This document shows, one piece after another, positions 50,901 through 59,250 of a stretch of DNA of 64,000 nt. This stretch comes from Pseudomonas fluorescens. GTDB lineage: Bacteria; Pseudomonadota; Gammaproteobacteria; Pseudomonadales; Pseudomonadaceae. A program made the translations under genes and the position numbers. The notes under the pieces are model-generated. The model was given only the letters and a program-made list of their open reading frames with translations. It was not told the DNA's origin and ran no database searches. The stretch is from the NCBI RefSeq assembly GCF_002022275.1, contig NZ_MSDF01000018.1:31714-95713 (forward strand), in the 5' to 3' direction. Every line of letters starts with the position of its first letter. Position 1 is the stretch's first letter.

Positions 50901-52010
50901 TCAGGAACCTTTGTTGCCCTTCTCATGCGTCGGGTCGTAGACCTTGGTCAGGTCTCCGCCCAACCGGAAGGTTTTGAACGGCTGCATCCCGTGCTTGCGC
51001 TCGAGTACATCCGGGGCGCAGGTGTAGAGGGTGCAGAAGGGCTCAAGCCAGGCAAATTTCATGTCTTCCTTGAGGTCCTTCATGTCCTGCTCTTTGCCGT
51101 TCTTCTTCTCGAAGATGTCCGGGTCTTTCACCCCGGCCAGCACCTTGTCACCCAGGCGTTTGAGTGCACCGTTGTTTTCCTGGCGCAGATCCACACCGTT
51201 GACCAAGGCGAAACTGGCGATCATCGACAGCGGCGGCAGGGCGTAGTTGTGGTACGACAAAGCCCGCTGCTGACGCTTGAGTTCGTTGGGCAGGAAGCCC
51301 TGGTCATCCACCTGATTGGCGCCGACCTTGTATTCCTTCACGGCCCAATCAAACAGGTCGCGGCGGTTGGTGGCGACGGACGTTGCCATCACCGACCAGG
51401 CGGCCCAGTAGGAGTGGTTGTTGGTTTTTTCCAGCGGCAGGTTGTCCCAGTCGCTGACAACCTGATCGGCGAGTTTGTTGAACCACGCTTCGATCAACTG
51501 CGACTCCTGCTGGTGATTGGCCAGCGGGTGCGAGTCGGAGAACTTCAGGCGCACATAAGCCGAAGCCATGCTGCCCAGCGCCCATTTGCGCATGGACTTG
51601 CCGGTGTGGTTGAAGTCCTTGGACATCAACGCATCCGCTTTGGCCCAACTGGTCAGCCAGTTGAGCGTGCATTCCAGCTGCTCCGGGCGACCGTCGCGCA
51701 TGAACTGCATCACGCGCTTGCTGGTGTCTTTTTCCAGCTTGGTGATGTCGGCAGTGCTGTCGCGAAAGGCTTTTTCGGATTGCACGTTCAGCGTCGAACG
51801 GGCCTTGTCCGAACCTTCGTACTTGCTGCGAAATTGCAGCGAACCGGTGTACGGCGCCGGCATGGCGTCGCAGTCATTCTTGAAGTCGCCGGTCTTGAAG
51901 GCTTCCACTGGCGCGAAATAGCCCTGGGGCGGACGCAGTGGGGCGGCGGCGTTGACTGAGCCGGCGAAGATCGCCATGCCCAGCAGCGTTGGAATCAATA
52001 ACTTCTGCAT
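50901..52010 (-). CDS. algL: Alginate lyase AlgL
   Basis: Periplasmic poly(beta-D-mannuronate) lyase that clears polymer left in the periplasm. The 369-residue precursor has a signal peptide (LLIPTLLGMAIFAGSVNAA) and the active-site motif NNHSYWAAWSVMA near residue 195, with SYHNYALPPLSM near residue 250. I chose MQKLLIP at 52010 because GAGG lies about 6 bases upstream. It is 8 bases after algX. Confidence 0.96.
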   Translation of the reverse strand: MQKLLIPTLLGMAIFAGSVNAAAPLRPPQGYFAPVEAFKTGDFKNDCDAMPAPYTGSLQFRSKYEGSDKARSTLNVQSEKAFRDSTADITKLEKDTSKRVMQFMRDGRPEQLECTLNWLTSWAKADALMSKDFNHTGKSMRKWALGSMASAYVRLKFSDSHPLANHQQESQLIEAWFNKLADQVVSDWDNLPLEKTNNHSYWAAWSVMATSVATNRRDLFDWAVKEYKVGANQVDDQGFLPNELKRQQRALSYHNYALPPLSMIASFALVNGVDLRQENNGALKRLGDKVLAGVKDPDIFEKKNGKEQDMKDLKEDMKFAWLEPFCTLYTCAPDVLERKHGMQPFKTFRLGGDLTKVYDPTHEKGNKGS

Positions 52011-52018
52011 AGGTAACC

Positions 52019-53467
52019 TCATTGCCCGAGTGAGGCGGTTTTTTGACCGCCGCTTGGGAATACGTTGCGTGTGCAAATTTTCGCTTCAACCTTCTGCGCG
52101 GCCTGGCCCGCTTCGGGGCCCTGCACTTCTACGGCCAGCAAGTTCTGCGAGGCCCAGTCTTCATCGGTGCGCAGTTCGAAGGCGAAACGCCCGTCTGTAT
52201 CGGATGTTTCGGGTTTTTCGATTTTGAGGTCCTCGTGGCGCCCGTTCATGTACCAGAGGGTGGCTTGCAAGGTTTTCACCGACGGGTCGGCGAAGCGGAT
52301 ATCGACCTGGTGACTGGCGTTACGCAGGTCTTTGTTCGAACTGTTGACCAGCAATTCGTTCTTGCCGGGTTTCAGTGTGGTGCTCGCGCTCATCTGCGCG
52401 GTCTTGCCTTCGCAGCCGTTGTCGAGCAGCGACATCATCTGGCGGTAGATGGTCTCCTGGTCGAGGCGGTACAGCGGCGAGAATTCCCAGATAAGGATTT
52501 TCGGCGGGCTCTTCTGGAATTCATCGCTGCCAAGGTACTGGATCATCGAGCCTTCAAGGCCACCGCCGGGGAAGGCGACGTTGAGAATGTCGGCACCGAT
52601 TTCCTGTTCGAGGAAGCCGGCGAAGTTGTAGTTCTTGCCGCTGTGGCTGGTGCCGACCAGGGTGATCTGCGGGTTGCCGGTATCGCCGAACAGATCGCCG
52701 TCGCCCGCTTCGCCCTTGGGCTCGGTGGTGAACTGGTCCATGTACTGGATCGCGTAGCTGGTGCCGCAGAGTTGCCCGGCCATGTTGTGCAGGGTGCCGG
52801 TCTTGCCCATGCGCCCGGAGCGCACGGTTTCGAATTCACGCTTGGGAATGTCGGCGAATTCCGGCATCTGCTTGACCTTGGCACCGACGATTTTCGCCGT
52901 GCGCTGGGCGCCGTAAGGGGTCCAGTGTTGGTCGCCACGGAAGTAAAAATCGTGGGCCGGCAGTTCGTCCGGCAGTTGCTCATTGGTGAGCGGCGACAGG
53001 TCCGGCACCACATAACCCATCTTGGCGAAGCGGCCGAGCATGGTTTTGTAGTTGCCCAGCGCCTTGTCGAAATCGAATTTGGCTTTCTCTTCCGGGTTGA
53101 GCTTGTTGCGGTTCACCAGGCCACGGGTCGGCTGGTACACCACCACCAGTTCCACGCCCTTGGCCTTGAACGCATCGTGCAGCTGTTGCATGCGTTTGTA
53201 GCCGGCGGGGCTGGTGTCGAATTCGGTGCGCAAATCTTCCTGGGTACGGAACAGCCAGTCGCCCTGGGCTTGCACCAGGGTGGTGAAGTTTTGCTGGTAG
53301 CGCGTGGTGTAGTTCTTCGCGTCATGCGCGGCCGGGCACAGGCTGCAGCACGGTTCGGCGGTGAAGGTTGGCGCCTTCACTTCATCGGCGCGCACGCCCT
53401 GGCTGGCCGCGAGCAGGCCGAGGGTCAGGCCCGACAGGCTGAGCAATTTGATCATGTGTGGGTGCAT
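52019..53467 (-). CDS. algX: Alginate O-acetyltransferase / biosynthesis protein AlgX
   Basis: Periplasmic terminal acetyltransferase of alginate, 482 residues, with an SGNH-like domain followed by a carbohydrate-binding module. The signal peptide reads LLSLSGLTLGLLAASQGVRA. The catalytic blocks are RGDQHWTPYG near residue 170 and GTSHSGKNYNF near residue 265. I prefer MHPHMIK at 53467, with AGG 9 bases upstream; MTLMHPH at 53476 is the alternative. It directly follows algG. Confidence 0.93.
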   Translation of the reverse strand: MHPHMIKLLSLSGLTLGLLAASQGVRADEVKAPTFTAEPCCSLCPAAHDAKNYTTRYQQNFTTLVQAQGDWLFRTQEDLRTEFDTSPAGYKRMQQLHDAFKAKGVELVVVYQPTRGLVNRNKLNPEEKAKFDFDKALGNYKTMLGRFAKMGYVVPDLSPLTNEQLPDELPAHDFYFRGDQHWTPYGAQRTAKIVGAKVKQMPEFADIPKREFETVRSGRMGKTGTLHNMAGQLCGTSYAIQYMDQFTTEPKGEAGDGDLFGDTGNPQITLVGTSHSGKNYNFAGFLEQEIGADILNVAFPGGGLEGSMIQYLGSDEFQKSPPKILIWEFSPLYRLDQETIYRQMMSLLDNGCEGKTAQMSASTTLKPGKNELLVNSSNKDLRNASHQVDIRFADPSVKTLQATLWYMNGRHEDLKIEKPETSDTDGRFAFELRTDEDWASQNLLAVEVQGPEAGQAAQKVEAKICTRNVFPSGGQKTASLGQ

Positions 53468-53478
53468 AAGGGTCATCC

Positions 53479-55032
53479 TCAGTCCTGCATTTCGGTCTGG
53501 CGTTCGACAGGGTCGATCAGCACGGCTTTCTGCTGGCGCACCAGCAGGTCGAGAATTTCTTCCTGACGATCACCCAGCACGCCGTTGAAGCTGATCCCGC
53601 TGGATTTGGTCGGCGCCAGCATCGATACGCGGTACAGCTCAACGCTCAATGGCGAGTCGATCGACAGCGGCCCGCTGCCGTTACCCGCCAGTTCACCGCC
53701 GACCACGATCAGCGAAACCTTGGCGTCGAACGGGTCGAGGGCGATGTCGCGGTCGGTGTCGGTCAAGTCCTTGATGTGGCCGTAGACGCCGGTCAAACCG
53801 TTGGCCATCGAGGTGTTTTCGTACAGGCGAATGTTCACGCTGTTACGGATCCGGATGCCGTGGCGACGGTTTGCGATCACTTTGTTGCCCCACAGCAGGT
53901 TGTCGCTGCTCTCATAGAGGGTGATGCCGTCGGTGTGGTTGCGGTAGATCTCGTTGTCGGCGATCAGGTTGTTCACGCTGTTACGGTCGATCACCAGGCC
54001 CGAGAGCTTGTTGTCGTAGCTGCGGTTGTTGAAGATGAAGCTGTCGTTCACTTCCCGGGAAATGATGATGCCGTGCTTCTTCTTGGTGCCGTAGACGGTG
54101 TTGTCCGCGATGATCAGGCCGTGGGAACGGTCGTGCGGGTCAATGCCGTAGACGATGTTGTCTTTGTAGGTGTTGCCCTTGAGCACAAAGCCCGTGGTTT
54201 CGTAGCAGTAGAAGCCGTACCACATGTCCGAGAACTCGGAATCAATGATCCAGCCGGTCGGCTCGGGACGCTTGAGCACCTTGGCCATGTTCGGCGTGTA
54301 CTGGGAAATACTCACTCCGTACGACTTACTGTTGGCGTAGCCGAAGCTGGCCATTTTGGTCTTGGAGATGTAGGTCTCGGTGCCGCCCCAGGCCAGCAGG
54401 AACGGGCGAAATTCCTTGGGCGATTGAAACAGTGCCGGGCCATTCGCCTTTTCATTCCAGCCGGTGATTTTGGTGTCACGCACAAACAGCTGGCCGTCGT
54501 TGATCAAGAACGAGCCGGCTTGCTGGGACAGGCGCAGCTCCTGGGTTTTCTTGTCGATTTCCAGGATGCCTTTGCGCCCGACCACGATCGGCAGCTTGGC
54601 CAGGAACACGCCCGGCGAGGTTTCGCTGAGGTACTGCTTGGGCACTTTGCCGAGCAGGTCCTTGAGGTTCATGTAGCCGTCATCCACAAAGATCGCCTGG
54701 GGAATGCCGTGCTGGCGCACCACCCATTCAGCCATCTTGTTGTCGCCGCCGATAAAGTCCTTCAGCGCATCTTCCTGCATCATGCGGCGGATGCTGACTT
54801 TGCCCGGCTTGCTGCGCACGATCTTCTTTTCCATGGCCGCCGCGGTGTAGCCCGACAGGTCAGGCAGGGCCGGCTTGGGCATTTCCAGCGGCGCAGTCGG
54901 CGGGCTGGAAATGGTGTAGGTCTTGGCCTGTTGCAGTTCCTTGGCGATGGTCGGCGCCTTGGCCGTCGTGTCGGCAAATGCAGTGGCGCTGGCCATCAGC
55001 ATTGCCGCGACGAGTAGGCTTTGAGCATTCAT
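53479..55032 (-). CDS. algG: Mannuronan C5-epimerase AlgG
   Basis: Periplasmic enzyme that converts mannuronate residues in the polymer to guluronate. The 517-residue precursor has a signal peptide (LLVAAMLMASATAFA) and a right-handed parallel beta-helix of NosD/CASH type repeats (NTVYGTKKKHGI, NRSYDNKLSGL, NEIYRNHTDGI). The catalytic DPHD motif is present in YGIDPHDRS near residue 310. I chose MNAQSLL at 55032 because GGGAG lies 8 bases upstream. It is 14 bases after algE. Confidence 0.96.
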   Translation of the reverse strand: MNAQSLLVAAMLMASATAFADTTAKAPTIAKELQQAKTYTISSPPTAPLEMPKPALPDLSGYTAAAMEKKIVRSKPGKVSIRRMMQEDALKDFIGGDNKMAEWVVRQHGIPQAIFVDDGYMNLKDLLGKVPKQYLSETSPGVFLAKLPIVVGRKGILEIDKKTQELRLSQQAGSFLINDGQLFVRDTKITGWNEKANGPALFQSPKEFRPFLLAWGGTETYISKTKMASFGYANSKSYGVSISQYTPNMAKVLKRPEPTGWIIDSEFSDMWYGFYCYETTGFVLKGNTYKDNIVYGIDPHDRSHGLIIADNTVYGTKKKHGIIISREVNDSFIFNNRSYDNKLSGLVIDRNSVNNLIADNEIYRNHTDGITLYESSDNLLWGNKVIANRRHGIRIRNSVNIRLYENTSMANGLTGVYGHIKDLTDTDRDIALDPFDAKVSLIVVGGELAGNGSGPLSIDSPLSVELYRVSMLAPTKSSGISFNGVLGDRQEEILDLLVRQQKAVLIDPVERQTEMQD

Positions 55033-55046
55033 TGCGCAGGCTCCCA

Positions 55047-56534
55047 TCAGAATTTCCAGATCACGTCGACAAACGCGCGATGCATGTACGAGTCGACCCC
55101 GCTGCCATAGGCATCACCCGGCTTGAACACGCCGGCACGGAAACGCACCAGGGCCGACGGCTCGTCGATCGACTGGCTGAGTGCCGCCGGCAACAGGCCT
55201 TTCTTGAAGTACTTGGTGACGACCAGGTCCATCTCCTGACCCAGGTCTTTCTTGCCGTCTTCAAGCGGCAGGGACGTGCTGGACAGGATCGCGCCGGTCA
55301 CGTCGTCGGTGTTGTTCTCCACGGCATCAATGCCGTTGCTGCCGACCGGCTTGTTGCCGTCCACGCGCCAGAACTTGTGATAGACCAGGCTCGCGTCGTA
55401 GTCCTCGCGCAGCTGCCAGGAACCGAACAGGCTCATGGACTGCATGTTGTTCATCTCGCCGCGAAACGCTTCGCCGAAGCGGTGCACGCGGGACTGGGTG
55501 CCGGTCCAGTTCGAACGGTTGCTTTGCAAGCCGTTCTGCTCGTAGTTGGCGCTGGCGCGGGAATAGGCCGCACCGACTTGCCATTGCGGGTCCAGACGCA
55601 GGCGGATGCCCAAGTCGGTAGCCCAGCCACTCACGTCGTCGCTGCGCTTGGCCTCTGTCGGGCGGGTGCCGTCGGCGTTCAAGGCGTTGACCGTGTCGCG
55701 GTCGCCTTTCATGCCGGTGACGCTGGCCCAGTAGTTGACGGTGTTGGTGTTGCGCCAGTTATAGGCGTCGCTGTTGGCTTCGATGCCGAGCCAGGTCAGG
55801 TCGCCTTTTTCGCGCTTGTCCAACGGGTCGGTGGCCACGCCCGGTTCGGCGTAGTCGAGCTTGCCGTCGTCATGGGTGTGGTGACCGCGCAGGCCAATCC
55901 ACTGCCCCGGCGTCCACTGGTAGGCGGCGTCGGCGTAGAAGTGCTGACGGTCCTTGTCCTTGGGCGACAGTTCCTTGAGGTCGGTGCGGTATTCGCTGAA
56001 ACGTTCGGCAGCGCCGACATTCGCCTTGAGCAAGGTGGTGTCGAAGGTCCAGTTCAACGCTTCGATATTGGTGTCGCGCCATTGGCCGTCGTCATTGCGC
56101 AGGCGCTGGCGACCGAACTTGAGGATCTCGCCGGGGTAGGGCGTAAAACCGCTGTAGCCGACCCAGAATTCGCGCAGGGCCAGGTAGTTTTTCTTGGCCT
56201 TGCGGTCGTCGTTGCTCGACTGTTCGGTGGTGTCGTCGGCCGACTGTTGCAGGGTGTCGGTCTCGATGATGTCGCTGGAGACCACGGCCTGGCCCATGGC
56301 GTAGGCGCTCCACGCGCCGCTTTCGCCGTAGATCCACGGGCGCAGGTCGAGGCCGATGCCGTTGACGTCGCCGCCTTTCTGCGTGCCGAGGTCGCGGTCG
56401 TCTTCGGACTGCGCGGTGGCTTTCACTTCAAGGCCAAAGTTCTTGGCTTCGGTCAGCGCGGCCAGGGTCGGGCACGACCACAGCAGGGCGAAGGTCAGGC
56501 CGATACCGGCCTTGACGAATGGGTTGAGCTTCAT
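55047..56534 (-). CDS. algE: Alginate export outer-membrane protein AlgE
   Basis: Outer-membrane beta-barrel through which alginate leaves the cell. The 495-residue precursor has a signal peptide (GLTFALLWSCPTLAAL), long alternating beta strands, an arginine- and lysine-rich pore-lining set, and a terminal WKF for BAM insertion. It overlaps algK by 4 bases, and the two proteins work together at the outer membrane. Confidence 0.96.
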   Translation of the reverse strand: MKLNPFVKAGIGLTFALLWSCPTLAALTEAKNFGLEVKATAQSEDDRDLGTQKGGDVNGIGLDLRPWIYGESGAWSAYAMGQAVVSSDIIETDTLQQSADDTTEQSSNDDRKAKKNYLALREFWVGYSGFTPYPGEILKFGRQRLRNDDGQWRDTNIEALNWTFDTTLLKANVGAAERFSEYRTDLKELSPKDKDRQHFYADAAYQWTPGQWIGLRGHHTHDDGKLDYAEPGVATDPLDKREKGDLTWLGIEANSDAYNWRNTNTVNYWASVTGMKGDRDTVNALNADGTRPTEAKRSDDVSGWATDLGIRLRLDPQWQVGAAYSRASANYEQNGLQSNRSNWTGTQSRVHRFGEAFRGEMNNMQSMSLFGSWQLREDYDASLVYHKFWRVDGNKPVGSNGIDAVENNTDDVTGAILSSTSLPLEDGKKDLGQEMDLVVTKYFKKGLLPAALSQSIDEPSALVRFRAGVFKPGDAYGSGVDSYMHRAFVDVIWKF

Positions 56535-58039
56535 AGGGATTCCTCGCCGTCTTCGTCTTCCAGGGCGTGCAGTTGCAGCGTGCTCTGGGCCAGGGTGCCG
56601 CGCGTGGCCAGCTCCTGTTGCACCAGGCGTTGGCCTTCGGCGCGTTGCTCTGGCGTCAGCGGGGCTTCGAGCTGCGTGGCCAAATCATTGGCCTCTGGCG
56701 TGTCCTGGGCTTTAGCCAACTGGCTGAAGACATAGGCGTTCAATGGGTCGGGCTTGGTGCCCTTGCCTTGGGAAAACAATTGAGCGATGGCGAAGTCGGC
56801 GCTGTTCTGGCCGTTGCGCGCAGCGGTCAGCAGGTGGTCGAGGGCTTTTTGCGAATAGACCTTGCCCAGGTAACCACGGCGGTAGATCTGGCCGAGGTAG
56901 TAATCGGCGGCCACTTCCTTGCCCACAGCTTTTTCGAAATGCGCTTCGGCGGCCTTGGCGTCGGCCGGCACCCACTTGCCTTCGTAATAGAGCTTGCCCA
57001 GCAACAACTCGGCGCGCGGCTGGTCGGCGGCGCGGCCGTTGTCGAGGTACTTCATCATCTGGTCGACGTCGCCCAACTCGGGGAAGTCGTAGAGCAATTG
57101 CGCCAGGCTGACCCAGGACGCGGGGTAGCCGGGGGCGATTTTTTCCAGCAGCGCTTGCGCGGTTTTCTCGTCGGTCTTGCCCAGGGTTGCATCGCCCAAC
57201 ACGCGAGCCACGCTATCGACGCGCTGTGCGGTGACGGTGCCACGGCTGTAGCCGGCTTCCATCTGTTTGAGCAGTTCGGCCTGTTTTTCCGGCTCGGCTT
57301 TTTTCTGGTAGACCGTGGCCAGCTCGACGTAGCAGATGTCAGTGGTGTTGAGCGCGGCTTTGCAGATGCGCTCCACGTCATCCAGGTGCTGGTCGTAGGT
57401 GTCCTGGGTGCGATACAGCAGCACCTGGGCCAGGCCGGCTTCCGGATAACCGGCGGCCTGCCATTTGTTGATTTGCTGCTGAGCGTTCACGTTCGGGAAG
57501 CTGTGCGGGTATTGCAGGTACAGCATCGCCAGCGGAATCAGGGTGTTGCCTTCGCCATTGGCAAAGGCTTTTTTCAGCAGGCCTTCCGCTTCGTGTTGCT
57601 CGGCTTCGGTGGCGCCGGGCTTGGCCACCAGCAGGCGACCGAGGCGAGCCTGGGCGCGCGGCGAGGTGTCGGCGGCGGCGCGGTAAGTGGCCTCGGCCTG
57701 GCGGATTTGCTCGGGATCGCGGGTGCCTACCTGGATATCGGCCAGGCCGACTTGGGCCTCGCTGTAACCCAGGTCTGCCAGCTGCTGGTAGTTCTGCTGG
57801 GCGGTGACGGTGTCGCCGCGTTTCAGCGCTTCATTCGCCAGGCGCTGGTCGGGCAGGCCGGCGCAACCGGCCAGGCTGACGGCCAGGGCCAGTGCGCAGA
57901 AGGTCAGGGCGCAGTGAGATCTGTTTTCTGTGGGAGCTGGCTTGCCTGCGATGGCAGTGTTGGATTCACCACCGCTATCGCGGGCAAGCCCGGCTCCCAC
58001 AGGGGACCGTGTTGTGATTGAAATAGGGTTCACAGGCAT
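56531..58039 (-). CDS. algK: Alginate secretion lipoprotein AlgK with REP-encoded N-terminal extension
   Basis: Outer-membrane TPR/Sel1-repeat lipoprotein that helps localise AlgE and stabilise the secretion complex. The 502-residue frame ends in helical repeats (YYLGQIYRRGYLGKVY). The lipobox SLAGC lies near residue 59, far later than normal. Residues about 12-38 (SPVGAGLARD to AGKPAPT) are encoded by a REP doublet in frame. No ATG, GTG or TTG lies between the doublet and the hydrophobic core, so translation must cross or start within it. The GTG at 58033 has better ribosome-binding spacing than the ATG at 58039. Whether the protein is still lipidated is uncertain. Confidence 0.9.
   Translation of the reverse strand: MPVNPISITTRSPVGAGLARDSGGESNTAIAGKPAPTENRSHCALTFCALALAVSLAGCAGLPDQRLANEALKRGDTVTAQQNYQQLADLGYSEAQVGLADIQVGTRDPEQIRQAEATYRAAADTSPRAQARLGRLLVAKPGATEAEQHEAEGLLKKAFANGEGNTLIPLAMLYLQYPHSFPNVNAQQQINKWQAAGYPEAGLAQVLLYRTQDTYDQHLDDVERICKAALNTTDICYVELATVYQKKAEPEKQAELLKQMEAGYSRGTVTAQRVDSVARVLGDATLGKTDEKTAQALLEKIAPGYPASWVSLAQLLYDFPELGDVDQMMKYLDNGRAADQPRAELLLGKLYYEGKWVPADAKAAEAHFEKAVGKEVAADYYLGQIYRRGYLGKVYSQKALDHLLTAARNGQNSADFAIAQLFSQGKGTKPDPLNAYVFSQLAKAQDTPEANDLATQLEAPLTPEQRAEGQRLVQQELATRGTLAQSTLQLHALEDEDGEESL
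57930..58000. repeat. REP doublet inside the 5' end of algK
   Basis: A GTGGGAGCTGGCTTGCCTGCGAT copy faces a diverged inverse copy (ATCGCGGGCAAGCCCGGCTCCCAC) over 71 bases, lying wholly within the algK open frame between its start codon and the signal-peptide core. Confidence 0.93.
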
Positions 58040-58047
58040 GTCCTCGC

Positions 58048-59214
58048 TTACAGACCGTTAGCCATGGCTTTATCGATCAGCCAGTTCAGCGAGGGGCCAC
58101 GGTCGCTGGTCACTTCCACCGGGCGGCCGGCGTAGGTGCTGTCCAGCGGTGCGTCAGGCTTGATCTGCACGCGGATGTCGGAGGACAGGTCGGCGCTGTT
58201 CAGGCTGGTGCTGCTGACGATGGTGCCGGTGCGCAGTTGTTCTTCGTCGGCGACCTGGAAGTTCACCGGGGTCCCCGGGCGAACATCGGCGAACTGGCGA
58301 TAGGTAAAGCGCGCTTCCACATTGGCCAGGCTGCCACGTGGCACCAGCTGGAAGATCACATCACCTTTGCTGGCGTATTGGCCGTCGGCGACCAGTTGCT
58401 GCGAGACCACGCAATCGCACGGGGAGGTCAGGGTGCCGGTCATTTGCTTGCCGAACAGTTCTTCCACCTTGGCCGGTTGCAACTGGTCTTCGTCCAGATG
58501 GCCCTTGAGCACATCGAGCATGCTGGTGCTGAAGGTGGCGAGTGGCGCGCCCTTGGCCGCCACCGCGTCACCCTTGAGCAGGCTTTGCACGGTGCCGTCG
58601 CGCGGCATGGTCACGTTCATCCCCGGTACGCTGACCAGGCCCGCCTGGGCGTGGCTGACGAAGTACATGCCGTACACCGATTTGAAGACAAAACCGAAGG
58701 CCGCGAGGCCGACGATGAAGATACCGGCGCTGAACACCACGGCACGCAGACGACCGAACGCGGTCATGCCGCTGCCGCCGTCCTTGACCTTGCGCGCCTT
58801 GGTGAAGTTGTCGCGTTGCAGGGTGGCGAGCACGTCGCCCATGGTCACGATGTCGCCGGACAAGTGCGAGGTGATCAGGTGACGCAGGGTGGAAATATCC
58901 TGTTGTTCGAGGTTCTGGAACTGGCAACCGGTGCGGCCAGTCTGGCGGTCGTAAGAGCGGATCTGCAGCTCAACGTCCATCGCCAGGCCGAGGTTATCGA
59001 TCACGAATTGCAGGCGGCCCTTGTGCGTTTCGCCGACGGTCAACGGCTGGGTCGAGGTGAAGGCCAGGCCGCCGGCGGACAGGTCGATCACCCGGGCTTC
59101 GGTCGGCGTGCGGTCAGTGTTGAAGAAGCGCAGCTTGGCCGGGATTTTCACGCGGGCATGTTGGCGCTGGGCTTCGGATTCGTGGACAACGTTGGCGTTT
59201 ACAGAGCTATTCAT
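58048..59214 (-). CDS. alg44: Alginate polymerisation co-factor Alg44 (PilZ c-di-GMP receptor)
   Basis: Inner-membrane protein that binds c-di-GMP and activates Alg8. The 388-residue protein has a cytoplasmic PilZ domain with the RxxxR-type QRQHARVKI motif and DLSAGG near residue 46, one membrane helix (VVFSAGIFIVGLAAFGFVF near residue 165), and a periplasmic HlyD-like domain. It lies 36 bases after alg8 and 8 bases before algK. The intact PilZ motifs indicate that polymer synthesis here is c-di-GMP dependent. Confidence 0.96.
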   Translation of the reverse strand: MNSSVNANVVHESEAQRQHARVKIPAKLRFFNTDRTPTEARVIDLSAGGLAFTSTQPLTVGETHKGRLQFVIDNLGLAMDVELQIRSYDRQTGRTGCQFQNLEQQDISTLRHLITSHLSGDIVTMGDVLATLQRDNFTKARKVKDGGSGMTAFGRLRAVVFSAGIFIVGLAAFGFVFKSVYGMYFVSHAQAGLVSVPGMNVTMPRDGTVQSLLKGDAVAAKGAPLATFSTSMLDVLKGHLDEDQLQPAKVEELFGKQMTGTLTSPCDCVVSQQLVADGQYASKGDVIFQLVPRGSLANVEARFTYRQFADVRPGTPVNFQVADEEQLRTGTIVSSTSLNSADLSSDIRVQIKPDAPLDSTYAGRPVEVTSDRGPSLNWLIDKAMANGL

Positions 59215-59250
59215 CAGGTGTTTTCCTAAGTTAATTCAGGCTTGGCAGGG

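Noticed and set aside
53587..55017. Long plus-strand open frames opposite algG and neighbouring alg genes
   Set aside because: They mirror the codon bias of the minus-strand alginate genes and encode no recognisable domains.
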